Below, in pieces: positions 25,839 through 36,527 of a stretch of DNA of 64,000 bases. Position numbers and translations under genes: made by a program. This stretch comes from Mycolicibacterium sp. HK-90. Its GTDB lineage: Bacteria; Actinomycetota; Actinomycetes; Mycobacteriales; Mycobacteriaceae. Below the pieces are notes generated by a model. The model had not been told where the DNA came from and searched no databases. It worked only from the letters and a program-made list of their open reading frames with translations. The DNA lies in the NCBI RefSeq assembly GCF_030486405.1, contig NZ_CP129613.1, positions 310,001 to 374,000 on the forward strand. Reading direction: 5' to 3'. Position 1 is the stretch's first letter, and each line of letters starts with the position of its first letter.

Positions 25839-27251
25839 ATGACTCTAGGGCAGGTGGGCGAGGGTATTGATCTCTTTCGGGATGATGGTGTGGTGACCGG
25901 CACGGTGGACATCCCAGAGTTGTATCGGTGGCTTGCTCCCGTAACCGGACCCATAGATGACACGGCGGTGGCACGGGTGACGGGTCCACGCTCCTGGTGG
26001 GGCGGGCCGCTCGACGTGGAGGGGCTCGCTCTCGGCAGTGTTCAGACCGCGCTCACCGCCGCGCGGCTGGCCTGTGGACCACGGGAGCGATTCCACACCG
26101 AAAGTAGTTCGGTTGCCGCGGCTTTCGCATCTCTGGACCATCTGCGCGTAGACGGGCGCAAGCCCGAGGGTTTCGCGCCGTTGTCTGGTTATTTTCTGGC
26201 CCGAGACGGCTGGGTGCGGTTACATGCGAACTATCCACACCATGCCCGCGCCCTCTCGGGTGCTCTCGGCTCCGACAGCAAAGAAGACCTGGTCGACGCG
26301 ATCGCGTCGCTGTCGGCGGTCGATGTCGCGCAACGGGTTACCAATGCCGGAGGACTTGCCGTCGCTGTTCGTGCACCCGAGGACTGGCGGGCTAGCCCGG
26401 AAGGGCGTTTCGTCGACGCGCAACCGTGGATACGGTTCGACCTCGTCGAGGCCCTCGGGCCTGCCCTCGAGGCCGGCCGCCGTCTCACCGGTGTGCGGAT
26501 ACTCGACCTCACCCGGGTGATCGCCGGTCCCGTCGCCAGCAGGTTTCTCGCCCTGCTGGGCGCGGACGTGTTGCGGATCGACCCGCCCGCGATCCCGGAG
26601 CTGATCGACCAGTACATCGACAACGGCTTCGGTAAGCGCAGCGCCACAGCGGACTTCGCCGATCCCGCCCAGCACGAGAAGCTGACAGCACTGTTACAGC
26701 ACGCGGACGCCCTCATCATGGGCTATCGACCGGGCGCACTGGAAAAGTTCGGGTTGGACCCGTATGCATTGCGAGAGCGCTATCCGAACCTGGTGGTGGT
26801 CACCCTGGACGCGTGGGGTGATCACGGACCGTGGGGTGATCGCCGGGGGTTCGATTCACTGGTTCAAGCGGCCGTCGGCATCGCTGAGCTGTACGGACAG
26901 TCAGACGCCGAAGCCGGCCGGCGGCCCGGTGCCTTGCCCGTCCAAGCCCTGGACCACTCCACCGGTTACGGCGTCGCCGCAGCGGTCCTGGCGCTCCTCG
27001 CCCGGCGTTCCACCGTCGGCGCGGGCTGGGCACATATGTGCCTGGCCCGAACAGCGCATCTCCTCTTGGATCTACCCGTGGACCATCGTGACCGCCGAGA
27101 CCTGGAAGTGCCCCGCGAGGAGACCGAATCCGCCTTCGGACACCTGTCTTTTGCGTCGCCGCCGGTGTTCGTCGACGGCAACCGCATCGGCTATCGCTGG
27201 ACTCCTGGCCCGTACGGCGCTGATCCACTCAATTGGGCGGCCGACCGGTGA
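25839..27251 (+). CDS. CaiB/BaiF-type CoA-transferase family protein
   Basis: Class III CoA-transferase-like protein of up to 470 aa. The central and C-terminal parts carry the family core: ILDLTRVIAGPVASRFLALLGADVLRID, YRPGALEKFGLD and NLVVVTLDAWGDHGPW. The N-terminal 200 residues are an extra half resembling a second, degenerate CaiB segment. Family members move CoA between carboxylic acids; the substrate is unknown. The start is uncertain: ATG 25839 leaves three bases to the divergent methyltransferase start, while GTG 25890 or 25893 would make room for promoters. Confidence 0.75.
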   Translation: MTLGQVGEGIDLFRDDGVVTGTVDIPELYRWLAPVTGPIDDTAVARVTGPRSWWGGPLDVEGLALGSVQTALTAARLACGPRERFHTESSSVAAAFASLDHLRVDGRKPEGFAPLSGYFLARDGWVRLHANYPHHARALSGALGSDSKEDLVDAIASLSAVDVAQRVTNAGGLAVAVRAPEDWRASPEGRFVDAQPWIRFDLVEALGPALEAGRRLTGVRILDLTRVIAGPVASRFLALLGADVLRIDPPAIPELIDQYIDNGFGKRSATADFADPAQHEKLTALLQHADALIMGYRPGALEKFGLDPYALRERYPNLVVVTLDAWGDHGPWGDRRGFDSLVQAAVGIAELYGQSDAEAGRRPGALPVQALDHSTGYGVAAAVLALLARRSTVGAGWAHMCLARTAHLLLDLPVDHRDRRDLEVPREETESAFGHLSFASPPVFVDGNRIGYRWTPGPYGADPLNWAADR

Positions 27252-27500
27252 CGACCTAGCTGCCTCACCACGGGGCGCGCCGACGCCCGGGCGGCCCGCG
27301 TCAATCGCCGGATCGTTCCCGAGTGGCAGCCCTCGATGTGGCCTTCGTCATACCGCCGGGCACCGCCGGCCGCCACCGCAGCACGCCGAGTGGGCCAGGC
27401 CTGACGTGGTATGTCGGCAGCAAACCGAACTGGGGGCGGGACCTGTCGCGTCAGCCGCCTAAAGTGGTGCCGATGTCCACTGCGAAACGAAGGGCCGGCC

Positions 27501-28967
27501 ATGCCTGACGCTGACCCCGGCCATGGGTCGCTGGACCAGCTCTACCAGCTCAACCGTGAGGTGGCCGATTCGCGGTCGGCCCGGCTTCTGGTGACCAACA
27601 ACCTGGCCACCTACCTCACGCTCATGGAACGCCACCTGGACCGTGGCGCCAAGCTCACCGAGACCGACCTCGTGGTCCGTCTGGAACGCGACCTGGCCGA
27701 TCTCGGCTCCGAAACCGAGCAGTCGGGCCTGGCCCTGATCAAGTACTGGGCGGGCCAGGGCTGGCTGCACCGGATCACCGAGCAGTCGGGCGAGACCGAG
27801 CGCAACGTCTGCTACCTCACCTACGAGGCGCGGGCCGTGCTGGACTTCGCCCGCCGCATGCGCCGTGAGGACACCATCGCCACCGGCGGCTCGATCACCG
27901 GCATCGCTGCCGGATTGCGCCGGGTGGCCGGTCAGGTCAGCAACGACCCGGACCGCATCCGCGCCGACATCGAAGCCGAAATCGCCAAGCTGCGTGACGA
28001 ATTGGATGCCCTGGAGCAGGGGCAGCGGCCTGAACCGGACCTGGTCGACGTCGAAGACGAGGCTCGCGCCATCGCGCTGCAGATGGAGCAGATCGTGTCC
28101 GACATCGGGCAGTACGGCAGCATGCTGAACCGCATCACCACCCGGCTGCTGGACGCCTCCGCCGACACCGACCTCGGTTACCGCGAGCGCCAGCGCCAGC
28201 TGTTCGACGACTACGAGTCGTTGTTCGCCTCCCGTGAGAGCGCCTCGTACAGCGCATTCACCCGGATGATCCAGGACCCCGAGCAGCGGGCCGCGCTGGT
28301 GGCCGACATCGAGGCGGTGACCCGGGAGCTGCCGCATCTGGACCCGGGCCTGCGGGAGGTGATGACGGGGTTCTTCAGCCTGGTGTCGGCGCAGACGGCC
28401 GAGGTGGGCCGCACCCGGCAGCGCTGCGCCCGTAGGATCAAGCGCTTCGTCGCCTCCGGAACCCTGGAACACAGCCGCGGCGTCACCCGTCAGCTCAACG
28501 ACGCGCTGGCCAGCGCGCATGAACTGCTCAGCGTCTCTCTCGCCGACAGTCGAATCGGCATCGAGGTGCCGCTGGTCCGCACGGACTTCAATTCCATTGG
28601 CGCCGTAGCCTTCAAGATCCGCGACGCCATTCCGCCGTCGCAGGCCGAGTCGGCGGAGGGCGAGGTGAACCTGTCGGCGTTCTCCGCGCTGGCCTCCCAG
28701 GTGGACGCCGCGGAGCTGGCGGAGCTGATCAACGGCGCGGTGGCCTCCGGCCCGGTGTCGCTGCCCGACGCGATCGGCATGTTGGACTCGGCCTACCTCG
28801 GGCACGTGATCGTGCTGTGGTCCTGGGCGCTCAAACAGCACACCGCCGATGGGGCTGAATCCGTTCGGGTACGGTTCCGGTCCCTGGAAGGCGCCGACCG
28901 CGAAATCGAGATCCCCCGATTGGTTTTCACCGAGCCGATCCCGACCGCCAGCGAGAGCATGCTATGA
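27501..28967 (+). CDS. jetA: JetA / MksF-like kleisin subunit (DUF3375)
   Basis: Kleisin-like subunit of 488 aa of a Wadjet/MksBEF-type SMC complex. The N-terminal winged-helix-like part ([20 protein letters not shown]... [17 protein letters not shown]) and the central helical region with the heptad-rich stretch [20 protein letters not shown] are typical DUF3375. In Wadjet systems this subunit bridges the SMC heads; M. smegmatis EptABC is the related mycobacterial system that limits plasmid maintenance. ATG at 27501 follows GAAGGG; a longer open frame from 27411 has no family character. It overlaps jetB by four bases (ATGA). Confidence 0.88.
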   Translation: MPDADPGHGSLDQLYQLNREVADSRSARLLVTNNLATYLTLMERHLDRGAKLTETDLVVRLERDLADLGSETEQSGLALIKYWAGQGWLHRITEQSGETERNVCYLTYEARAVLDFARRMRREDTIATGGSITGIAAGLRRVAGQVSNDPDRIRADIEAEIAKLRDELDALEQGQRPEPDLVDVEDEARAIALQMEQIVSDIGQYGSMLNRITTRLLDASADTDLGYRERQRQLFDDYESLFASRESASYSAFTRMIQDPEQRAALVADIEAVTRELPHLDPGLREVMTGFFSLVSAQTAEVGRTRQRCARRIKRFVASGTLEHSRGVTRQLNDALASAHELLSVSLADSRIGIEVPLVRTDFNSIGAVAFKIRDAIPPSQAESAEGEVNLSAFSALASQVDAAELAELINGAVASGPVSLPDAIGMLDSAYLGHVIVLWSWALKQHTADGAESVRVRFRSLEGADREIEIPRLVFTEPIPTASESML

Positions 28968-29725
28968 CCGACACCCCGAATGCCGCGCCCGCCTCAGACG
29001 CAGTGCCGGTCTCAGACACGGCGGTCGACTTCGATGCCCTGCCGAGCATCGACGCCGTCGAACGGTCCACCGACCAGCGTCGTGCGCCCCGCTTCGACGG
29101 TGACGTCAGCGAGCTGCCCGACCGGGCCTGCTGGGCGCTGCAGCACCTGCTGTCACGCCGTTACGTCAGCAAGGACAACCACGCCGAGCTGTGGTCATGG
29201 GTCACCCGCTACCGGGCCGAGCTCACCGTGCGGCTCTCGGAACTCGATATGCGGCTGTGTATTTCGGACGACCATGACATCGCGTACGTCGAGCAGGCCG
29301 ACTACGAGTCGCAGTGGCGGCGTCGGTTGCTGCGACGCGAGACCCTCAACACCTACGACTCGATCCTGGCCCTGCACCTGGCCAAGCTCATGCGGGCGGC
29401 GTCGCGCGACGAGAACGTGCTGATCAGCCGCGACGAGATCCATGAGCTGTTCGCCGGGGTGAACAACGACACCGACCGGGACACCGCGTCGTTCGACAAA
29501 CGGATCGACAACGCGATCGAGCGGCTCACCGACATCGAGATGCTGGCCCGCAACCGCGAGGACGAGGACAGTTTCACCATCAGCCCGGTGGTCAACGCGA
29601 TCATGACGGCCTCGATGATCACCGAACTGCAGCAACAGTTCGAGCAGCTCAAGCGGGCCGCTACCGGCAGCGGGGACGATATCGACGCCGAACGGCTCGA
29701 AGACGGAGTGGACGCCCATGGCTGA
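28964..29725 (+). CDS. jetB: JetB / MksE-like subunit (DUF4194)
   Basis: KITE-type subunit of 253 aa with a DUF4194 domain: after an acidic 40-residue leader comes [21 protein letters not shown], then tandem winged-helix segments including [20 protein letters not shown] and the closing [25 protein letters not shown]. In MukE/MksE-like proteins this part binds the kleisin and DNA. It overlaps jetA by four bases and jetC by eight, so the three subunits are translationally coupled and should be made in a fixed ratio. Confidence 0.88.
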   Translation: MTDTPNAAPASDAVPVSDTAVDFDALPSIDAVERSTDQRRAPRFDGDVSELPDRACWALQHLLSRRYVSKDNHAELWSWVTRYRAELTVRLSELDMRLCISDDHDIAYVEQADYESQWRRRLLRRETLNTYDSILALHLAKLMRAASRDENVLISRDEIHELFAGVNNDTDRDTASFDKRIDNAIERLTDIEMLARNREDEDSFTISPVVNAIMTASMITELQQQFEQLKRAATGSGDDIDAERLEDGVDAHG

Positions 29726-32700
29726 ACCGACCAACCAGTTCTCGCTGTCGCGCCTGCAGGTCATCAACTGGGGCGTGTTCGACGGATACCACTCGATCCC
29801 GTTCAGCCCGCACGGAACGCTGATCACCGGATCGTCGGGAAGCGGTAAATCCTCACTGCTGGACGCCATTTCGCTGGCGTTCCTGCCCTCGCACCGCCGG
29901 AACTTCAACGCCTCCGGCGATACCACCGCCGCAGGTTCGGGCACCGGCAAGCGCACCGTGGACAAGTACGTCCGCGGCGCCTGGGGCGAGCGACGCGAGG
30001 GCACCAGCCGCCAGATCATGTACCTGCGCGGGACCGGCCCGGCCTGGTCGGCCGTCGCGGTCACCTACAGTGACCGCACGGGACGATCGGTCACCGGTCT
30101 GGTGCTCAAATGGCTTGCCGCGGAGAAGACCTCGGATCCCGGCAGCCGCTACTACCTGATCGACGACGACCGCGACATCTTCGGACTGTGCAACCGGTGG
30201 GCGGCCAACGGCTATGACGCCGCGGTGTTCCGTGACGACGGCTGGACCGGCGGCCGCAGCGAGAGCCAGTACCTGGCCCAGCTGTACTCCAGCATCGGCA
30301 TCCGCGCCTCCGAGGCCGCGCAGCAGCTCCTCGGAAAGGCCAAATCGCTGAAAAGTGTTGGTGGCCTTGAGCAGTTCGTGCGGGAGTTCATGCTCGACGA
30401 GCCGGCCAGCCTGAGCGGCGTGGAGGAGGCTCTCGAGCAGATCAACCCGCTGGTGGAAGCGCGCGGGTTGCTCGACGTGGCGCGGCGCAAGCGCAACACT
30501 CTGGGTAACATCGCCGCGGTACAAGCGCGGTACGCCGACGAGGCGGCCAAGTTCGGCGTGATCGACACCATCGACAACGCGATGATCCGCGATTACGTCG
30601 ACCACCTGCGGCTGGCTCAGGCCGGTCCGGAGATCGGCAACCTCGACGACCAGATAACCCAACTCGGCGCCCAGCGCGACGAATTCGGGGCGCAGCAGCG
30701 TCAGCTCAAGAACGAACACAACTCGCTCATGGCGCAGATCAACACGGTCAGCGTCGACCTGGTGCCGCTGCAGCAGCGGCTCACCGAGGCCGAGCGGATC
30801 AGCGACGAGGTGTCCCGCCGGCGCGCCGGCTACGAGGACAAGGTCACCTCGCTGGGTCTGACCCCGCCGGACAACGGCGAGGAATTCTGGTCGCTGCGTG
30901 AGACTTTGATGGACGAGGCCGACCGGTTGCACCGCGAGCTGTTCACCGGTAACCAGCCCTACGTCGAGGCCTCGGCCAAGGAGGTCCGGGCCCGGGAGGC
31001 GCGCGAGAGCATCGAGGCCGAGCTGGAGCGGGTGCAACGGCTGGGCTCCCCGCTGCCCCGGACCGAGTATGAGATGCGCGCCCGGATCGCCCGGGCGCTG
31101 GACATCTCCGAGCGTGACCTGGTCTATGTCGCCGAACTGATGGAGCTCAAGCCCGAAGAGTCGCGGTGGCGGCTGGCAGTCGAGAAGACGTTGCGGGGAG
31201 CCGGATTACGCCTGCTGGTTCCCGAGGCCCACCTGGAGCGGGCGCTGCGGTTCGTCAACGAGAACGACATGCGCGGGCGGATCCAGCTGCAGCATGTCCA
31301 ACACGGGGCGCAGTTGCGCACGCCGCCGCCGGGCACGCTGGCCACCAAACTCCAACTGGCCGATCCGACGCACGACAGCGCGGTGGAGGCGCTCAACGTG
31401 ATCGCGGCGGTGGGCGACTACGTGTGCGTCGACGGGCCCGAGGAGTTCACCGAGCAGTCCCGCGCCGTCACCGACCAGGGTCTGCGTAAGGACAGCGGCC
31501 GGCTCTCGATCAAGGACGACCGGTCCCGGCTGCGTCCGTCGGACTACATCTTCCTCGGTGGCACGGCCGCCAAAATCGAAGCGCTGCAGGATGATCTGGC
31601 AGCTGCGCAGGATGTGTACCAGGTGGCCCGCAGTGCCCGGGAACGGCTCGACGAGCATCGCGGCCAGCTGCAGTCCCGTGAGCGTGCCTGTCGGGCCTTG
31701 TGTGACCAGTTCATGCAGTGGAGCGACATCGACACCGATTCGGTGGACGAGATGCTCGAGCGGCTGCAGGACGAACACAACATGCTGGTCTCGGACAATC
31801 CCGATGCCGAACGGATGCAGCAGCGCGCCGACGAGTGCTGGGAACGCGTCGAAAAGGTCATCCAGCAGATCGGCTCGCTCAACGAACGCGAGACCACCCT
31901 GGACCGCAGACGGACCGCGCTGCTCGAAATGTCCGAGATGCTCGCCGACCGGCTCGGGGACAACGAGCTCCCGCCGCACGCCCGCGACACGATCGACGGC
32001 TACGCCGCCGACATCGCCCTGAGCCTGGAGTTGCTCGACTCCGAGCCCTACCGAGCCGAACTCACACGCGTCATCGGTCGTGAGCGGGACCGGCTGCGGG
32101 CGGACCGGAATCGTTCGCACGATGAGCTGGCCGGCATCATGGCCGCCTACGACAGCTCGTTCCCCGATGCCATCCCCAACGACAGCGATGTGTTCGACGA
32201 GCGGGTACACGACTACGTGGCGCTGTGCCGGCGGATCGACGAACGTGAGCTGCCCGACGCCTACGAGCGCATGCAGCGGCTGATCACCGAACAGGCTCCG
32301 GGCGCGATCCTGAACCTGCACATGATCGCCGACAACGAGGCGCGGCGGATCACCGAGCAGATCGCCCGGGTCAACACGGGTCTGGGTGCGGTGGAGTTCA
32401 ACCGCGGTACCCGGTTGACCCTGCATGCCGGCACCCGGCACCTGGCCGCTGTGGACGAGCTCAACGAGAAGGCGCAGCGCATCTCGTCGCGCGTGTCCTT
32501 GGTGAGCTTCGGTGACGAGACCGCGATGTTCGAGCAGTACACCGACATCCTGCAACTCCGGAAACTGTTGGCGGGCACCACACCCGAGGATCGGCAGTGG
32601 ACCCGCGACGCGCTCGATGTCCGCAACCGCTTCGTGCTGTACTGCGAGGAGCGGGACGCCGAAACCGGTGAGGTGATCCGCACCTACAGCAACTCCGGTG

Positions 32701-33080
32701 ACAACTCGGGTGGTGAGCAGGAGAAGCTCATGGCGTTCTGTCTCGCCGGAGCGCTGAGCTTCAACCTGGCCAGCCCGGACAGCGACGACACCCGTCCGCT
32801 GTTCGCCCAGCTGATGCTCGACGAGGCGTTCTCGAAGTCGGACCCGCAGTTCGCTCAGCAGGCGCTGTCGGCGTTCCGCAAGTTCGGGTTCCAGTTGGTG
32901 ATCGTCTCGACGGTGCAGAACAGCACGACGATCCAGCCCTACATCGACAACGTGGTGATGGTGTCCAAGTCCGACGCGTCGGCGCCCAATGCCCGGCCGG
33001 TCGCGTCCGTCACCTCGGCGTCGATCTCCGAATTCGCCGATCTGCGACGCACTTCGGGCGACGCGGTCCCGAGCGCGTGA
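29718..33080 (+). CDS. jetC: JetC / MksB-like SMC ATPase
   Basis: SMC-family ATPase of 1,120 aa. Walker A is GSSGSGKS (residues 38-45, Lys44). Long coiled-coil arms flank a hinge-like middle near 440-640. The C-terminal head has the ABC signature SGGEQEK (997-1003) and Walker B LMLDEAF (Asp1035, Glu1036). In Wadjet and EptABC systems this motor extrudes DNA loops and senses small circular DNA. All catalytic motifs are intact, so the motor should be functional. No jetD nuclease gene follows; two unrelated membrane-protein genes take its place. Confidence 0.9.
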   Translation: MAEPTNQFSLSRLQVINWGVFDGYHSIPFSPHGTLITGSSGSGKSSLLDAISLAFLPSHRRNFNASGDTTAAGSGTGKRTVDKYVRGAWGERREGTSRQIMYLRGTGPAWSAVAVTYSDRTGRSVTGLVLKWLAAEKTSDPGSRYYLIDDDRDIFGLCNRWAANGYDAAVFRDDGWTGGRSESQYLAQLYSSIGIRASEAAQQLLGKAKSLKSVGGLEQFVREFMLDEPASLSGVEEALEQINPLVEARGLLDVARRKRNTLGNIAAVQARYADEAAKFGVIDTIDNAMIRDYVDHLRLAQAGPEIGNLDDQITQLGAQRDEFGAQQRQLKNEHNSLMAQINTVSVDLVPLQQRLTEAERISDEVSRRRAGYEDKVTSLGLTPPDNGEEFWSLRETLMDEADRLHRELFTGNQPYVEASAKEVRAREARESIEAELERVQRLGSPLPRTEYEMRARIARALDISERDLVYVAELMELKPEESRWRLAVEKTLRGAGLRLLVPEAHLERALRFVNENDMRGRIQLQHVQHGAQLRTPPPGTLATKLQLADPTHDSAVEALNVIAAVGDYVCVDGPEEFTEQSRAVTDQGLRKDSGRLSIKDDRSRLRPSDYIFLGGTAAKIEALQDDLAAAQDVYQVARSARERLDEHRGQLQSRERACRALCDQFMQWSDIDTDSVDEMLERLQDEHNMLVSDNPDAERMQQRADECWERVEKVIQQIGSLNERETTLDRRRTALLEMSEMLADRLGDNELPPHARDTIDGYAADIALSLELLDSEPYRAELTRVIGRERDRLRADRNRSHDELAGIMAAYDSSFPDAIPNDSDVFDERVHDYVALCRRIDERELPDAYERMQRLITEQAPGAILNLHMIADNEARRITEQIARVNTGLGAVEFNRGTRLTLHAGTRHLAAVDELNEKAQRISSRVSLVSFGDETAMFEQYTDILQLRKLLAGTTPEDRQWTRDALDVRNRFVLYCEERDAETGEVIRTYSNSGDNSGGEQEKLMAFCLAGALSFNLASPDSDDTRPLFAQLMLDEAFSKSDPQFAQQALSAFRKFGFQLVIVSTVQNSTTIQPYIDNVVMVSKSDASAPNARPVASVTSASISEFADLRRTSGDAVPSA

Positions 33081-33178
33081 ACCGATACCGACTCGGCGTT
33101 GGCTTGACCACATAACTCCCGTTCTTACTCCCCGATGCGTAATGATGTCAGGGACCGATCGGGCGTTGGGGGATGCTT

Positions 33179-33571
33179 ATGAACTCGGGTTCGAAGACTG
33201 ATGATCCGTACCAACAGGATCGTCGTTGGAATTGGAAGTGGGGGTATGGGCCAAAACCGGACCCCGTGATCAAGCCAAGAGATTGGGAGAAACATCACCT
33301 AATCGGGAAGTTTCACGAAAACGATCTGCGCAGAGCGGTTTGGGGATACGCATTTTTGGCCGTGCTTGTTGGTTCGCCGGTCCTCGTCGGTCTGTGCGGG
33401 GGTCTGGTGGTTGGATTCTGGCCAGGGCTAAATCAATGGGTCGACCTCGTCGTCGCATTGATGATCGCTGTTGCAGCCATTCTCGGAGTGATCGGCTATG
33501 CGTTGGTGGGGTTCAACACTCAACCACCGGCCAAGATCGCGCCTCGGCTTCCGCTTGAGGAGCCGAGGTGA
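33179..33571 (+). CDS. Small two-helix membrane protein of unknown function
   Basis: Unrecognised protein of about 130 aa. A charged N-terminal 50 residues (NWKWGYGPKPDPVIKPRDW) precede two hydrophobic helices (AFLAVLVGSPVLVGLCGGL and VDLVVALMIAVAAILGVIG) and a short Pro-rich tail. ATG at 33179 fits the GGGGG ribosome site better than the ATG at 33173. Its stop overlaps the start of the next gene (GTGA). Base composition is clearly lower in GC than the neighbours, suggesting later acquisition. It occupies the place where jetD would be expected. Confidence 0.65.
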   Translation: MNSGSKTDDPYQQDRRWNWKWGYGPKPDPVIKPRDWEKHHLIGKFHENDLRRAVWGYAFLAVLVGSPVLVGLCGGLVVGFWPGLNQWVDLVVALMIAVAAILGVIGYALVGFNTQPPAKIAPRLPLEEPR

Positions 33572-34146
33572 TGGCGGTCATCGATGTCTTGGTGCTGCTT
33601 CTGGCAGTGCTGGGCACCGCCTTGCTCATTGGCCGTTGTATCCGTGCCAAGCGGGAGTTGTCGGCGTTGAGGGTCGAGAAGGTCAAGCGTCGACGCAAAC
33701 GTGGCGTTGGTGATGACGATCCGATCGACTTGCTGTTTCTGCTCAGCGATGAGGAAAAGCGGGAGCTGCTGAGTAAGCCGGCTGTGTTGCCGAAGTGGCT
33801 GGGGTCCAAGAATATCGCTGAACTTGAATCATATGAAGCGGCTTGGTACGCAGGGTTCGCGCGTCCAAAGATGCACATGCAGCGCTACTTGTCGGCAATA
33901 TTTGCCGTGGTGGGTGGGCTGTGTGTAACTCGCTATCTTTTTCCGCTGCTCGATTGGGTTTTGTCTCCGACCCCGCGTGACGACAAACATGTCTTGCCGG
34001 CTTTGGGACATGCATTTTTAGAGTTGGCGCATGTTCTGCCGTTGATGATCGGGTTAGCGTTCATCGGCGTCAGTGTGGTGCTGAAGCAGAGGTCTGACGA
34101 TCTTGAATTCTATGCAGATGCGCTTGAGGAGAGATCAAAGTTGTGA
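33568..34146 (+). CDS. Three-helix membrane protein of unknown function
   Basis: Unrecognised protein of 192 aa with an N-terminal helix (VLVLLLAVLGTALLIG), a basic then acidic cytoplasmic-type loop (VKRRRKRGVGDDDPIDLLFLLSDEEKRELL) and two further helices near 120-145 and 160-180. It is translationally coupled to the gene before it. Codon use and GC differ from the surroundings: 32 of 60 bases are G or C in 33901-33960. The pair may be a recently acquired two-component membrane module; no function can be assigned. A long hairpin follows six bases after the stop. Confidence 0.65.
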   Translation: MMAVIDVLVLLLAVLGTALLIGRCIRAKRELSALRVEKVKRRRKRGVGDDDPIDLLFLLSDEEKRELLSKPAVLPKWLGSKNIAELESYEAAWYAGFARPKMHMQRYLSAIFAVVGGLCVTRYLFPLLDWVLSPTPRDDKHVLPALGHAFLELAHVLPLMIGLAFIGVSVVLKQRSDDLEFYADALEERSKL

Positions 34147-34151
34147 AATGT

Positions 34152-34201
34152 CATGATGTACAAGTGCGGTAGTACATTCGCTATCGCACTTGTACATCAT
34201 G
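34152..34201. terminator. Long AT-rich perfect hairpin
   Basis: CATGATGTACAAGTGCG (34152-34168) pairs perfectly with 34185-34201, and G-T and A-T pairs can extend the stem to about 21 pairs around a small loop. It lies between convergent genes (the membrane pair and htdX) and could terminate both. Its low GC content matches the membrane genes, so it may have come in with them. Confidence 0.6.
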
Positions 34202-34236
34202 TATATGACACAGACATAAACCTCGCGAGCGGCAGC

Positions 34237-35061
34237 TCAGAGCGGGCTGACCGTCGCGGACAGGTGGGGGTAGCCCTTCTTGAGGTTGCGCAGGGTCAGC
34301 TCCCAGCCGTCGGCGTCTCGCTCGACGTAGAGCCCGGCCTTGGCGGGCAGCACCACCGGCTTGGCGAACCGCACCGAGTACTTCACCGCGTCGGGCAACT
34401 GGCCTTCGATATTGGCCAGCACCGCTGCGGCGCTGAACATTCCGTGGGCGATCACGGTCGGAAAGCCGAACAGCTTGGCGGCGATCGCGTTGGTGTGGAT
34501 GGGGTTGTGGTCCCCGCCGATCGACGCGTAGTTCCGGATCTGGCCCGCGGTGATGTTCAGAACCGCATTGGGCGGCGGCAGTTTCGGCTGCTTCTGCGGT
34601 TCGGGTTTGGGTTCCCCGGACAGGCTGGTCTTCTGCTGATGCAGGAAGGTGGTCACCTGGTGCCAGGCCACGTCGTTGCCGACCTTGAGGTCGGTGACGA
34701 TGTCGACCAGCAGACCCTTGCGGTGTTCGCGGAGGTTCTCCGCATGCACGGCCGCGCTGACGGTGTCCGTCACCTTGATGGGCCGGTACTGCGTGATGTG
34801 GTTCTCGATGTGTACCGCACCCATTGCGGCGAACGGGAAATCGAATCCGGTGACCAGCGACATCACGGTGGGGAAGGTCAGCGCGAACGGGTAGGTCAGC
34901 GGCAGGGTGTCGCTGAACCGCAGCCCGGTCACCTGCGCGTAGGCGGCGACGTTGGCCGGGTCGATGGGCAACTCGTCGACCGTGACGGTGCGGTCCGGGA
35001 GGGTTTCGTCACGCGGGATGAACGGCAGGGCGCCGACGACGGCACGCAGCATGTTGTTCAC
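34237..35061 (-). CDS. htdX: 3-hydroxyacyl-thioester dehydratase HtdX
   Basis: R-specific hydratase/dehydratase of 274 aa with a double hot-dog fold, interconverting 3-hydroxyacyl and trans-2-enoyl thioesters in fatty acid metabolism. The MaoC-like catalytic motif is in the C-terminal half: DHNPIH with Asp184 and His189, followed by FGFPTVIAHGMFSAA. GTG at 35061, five bases after the fabG4 stop, is the natural start. Codons upstream of it overlap fabG4. It forms an operon with fabG4, as in M. tuberculosis Rv0241c-Rv0242c. Confidence 0.93.
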   Translation of the reverse strand: MNNMLRAVVGALPFIPRDETLPDRTVTVDELPIDPANVAAYAQVTGLRFSDTLPLTYPFALTFPTVMSLVTGFDFPFAAMGAVHIENHITQYRPIKVTDTVSAAVHAENLREHRKGLLVDIVTDLKVGNDVAWHQVTTFLHQQKTSLSGEPKPEPQKQPKLPPPNAVLNITAGQIRNYASIGGDHNPIHTNAIAAKLFGFPTVIAHGMFSAAAVLANIEGQLPDAVKYSVRFAKPVVLPAKAGLYVERDADGWELTLRNLKKGYPHLSATVSPL

Positions 35062-35065
35062 GCCG

Positions 35066-36418
35066 TCACGCCCCCAACATGGCCTGGCCGCAGACCCGGA
35101 TGGTGTTGCCGGTGACCGCATTCGACGCCGGGCTGGCGAAGTAGGCGATCAATTCGGCCACGTCGACCGGCTGCCCACCCTGGAACAGGGAGTTGAGCCG
35201 GCGGCCGACCTCGCGGGTGGCCAGCGGGATGGCCTCGGTCATCTTGGTCTCGATGAAGCCGGGGGCCACGGCGTTGATGGTGATGTTCTTCTCGGCCAGC
35301 ACCGGCGCGAGCGCCTCGGTGAGCCCGATCATTCCGGCCTTGGTGGCGGCGTAGTTGGTCTGGCCGCGGTTACCCGCGATACCGGCCATCGAGGACAGCC
35401 CGATCACCCGGCCGCCTTCGCCCAGCGCACCGGCTTCCACCAAACCCTCGGTGAGCCGCTGCGGGGCAAGGAGGTTCACTGCGACGACGGCATCCCAGCG
35501 GGCCTCGTCCATGTTGGCCAGCAGCTTGTCGCGGGTGATGCCGGCATTGTTGACCAGCACGTCGACCTTGCCGCCGTGCTGAGCGGTGACATGGGCGACG
35601 ATCTGCTCGACGGCATCGTCTGCGGTGACGTCCAGCGTCAGGGCGCTGCCGCCCACCTTCTCGGCGACCTTGCCCAGATCTTCGGCGGCCTGGGGAACGT
35701 CGACGGCCACGACGGTTGCGCCGTCCCGCGCGAACACCTCGGCGATGGTGGCGCCGATGCCGCGGGCCGCACCCGTCACCACGGCGACCTTGCCGCCCAG
35801 TGGCTTGTCCCAATCGGCCGGCGGCGTCGAGTCGGCGGCGCCGACCCGATACACCTGCCCGTCGACGTAGGCCGACTTGGCCGAGAGGATGAAGCGCAGG
35901 GTGGACTCCAGGCCGGTGGCCGCGGGCTTGGCGTCGGCGGCGAGATAGACCAGCGACACGGTGGCGCCGTGGCGCAGCTCCTTGCCCAACGAGCGGGTGA
36001 ACCCCTCGAGGGCGCGCTGTGCGATCTGGGCGTGCACGCTGCCGGCCTGGTCCGGGGTGGTGCCGATGACGACCACGCGGGCGCAGGAGCCCAGGTTGCG
36101 CAGCACCGGGGTGAAGAACTTGTACAGCTCCTTGAGGCCGGTTGCGTCGCTGATGCCGGTGGCATCGAGCACCACACCGCCGAACGAGTCGGCCCAGCGA
36201 CCGCCGATGTTGTTGGAGACCACGTCGTAGTCGCCGGCCAGCGCGATGCGCAGGGGCTCGGCCACGCGGCCCTCCCCGCCGATCAGCAGTGACCCGGCCA
36301 GCGGCGGATCGCCGGCGCGGTAGCGGCGCAGGGTCTCGGGCTGCGGTACGCCCAGCTGCTTGGCCAGGAATGATCCCGGCCCGGAGTTGACCACTTGGGA
36401 AAACAGGTCGGAAGCCAT
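35066..36418 (-). CDS. fabG4: 3-oxoacyl-thioester reductase FabG4
   Basis: High-molecular-weight FabG of 450 aa that reduces 3-oxoacyl-CoA with NADH. The N-terminal half is a flavodoxin-like domain typical of FabG4. The C-terminal half is a short-chain reductase with the cofactor motif [16 protein letters not shown] and catalytic Ser343, Tyr356 and Lys360 (YAATK). ATG at 36418 is preceded by AAAGG. It is co-transcribed with htdX and divergent from fadA2 across a 109-bp gap holding a palindrome, so reductase, dehydratase and thiolase are likely controlled together. Confidence 0.94.
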   Translation of the reverse strand: MASDLFSQVVNSGPGSFLAKQLGVPQPETLRRYRAGDPPLAGSLLIGGEGRVAEPLRIALAGDYDVVSNNIGGRWADSFGGVVLDATGISDATGLKELYKFFTPVLRNLGSCARVVVIGTTPDQAGSVHAQIAQRALEGFTRSLGKELRHGATVSLVYLAADAKPAATGLESTLRFILSAKSAYVDGQVYRVGAADSTPPADWDKPLGGKVAVVTGAARGIGATIAEVFARDGATVVAVDVPQAAEDLGKVAEKVGGSALTLDVTADDAVEQIVAHVTAQHGGKVDVLVNNAGITRDKLLANMDEARWDAVVAVNLLAPQRLTEGLVEAGALGEGGRVIGLSSMAGIAGNRGQTNYAATKAGMIGLTEALAPVLAEKNITINAVAPGFIETKMTEAIPLATREVGRRLNSLFQGGQPVDVAELIAYFASPASNAVTGNTIRVCGQAMLGA

Positions 36419-36462
36419 TTCAGCTGCCTTTCGCTTCGCAGTACTGCGTTGTCCACACCGAA

Positions 36463-36478
36463 CTTACTCCAGAGTAAG
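36463..36478. promoter_or_regulatory. Operator-like palindrome between fabG4 and fadA2
   Basis: CTTACTCCAGAGTAAG is a perfect 7+2+7 palindrome in the middle of the divergent fabG4/fadA2 gap. Its core TTACTCCAGAGTAA closely matches TTACCCACCAGTAA upstream of fadE5 (50958-50971). This suggests one TetR-type regulator for both sites. Binding is inferred. Confidence 0.6.
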
Positions 36479-36527
36479 AACAGTGGGTAATATGGCCCCG
36501 GACAACCCGACAGTGGAGGGCAAACAG

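Noticed and set aside
27411..27500. Upstream extension of jetA to 27411
   Set aside because: The 30 extra residues are Arg/Cys-rich and unlike the family N terminus; ATG 27501 has a ribosome-binding site.
31206..33113. A 635-codon open frame antisense to jetC
   Set aside because: It mirrors codon bias of jetC, which has intact Walker and signature motifs; no recognisable domain.
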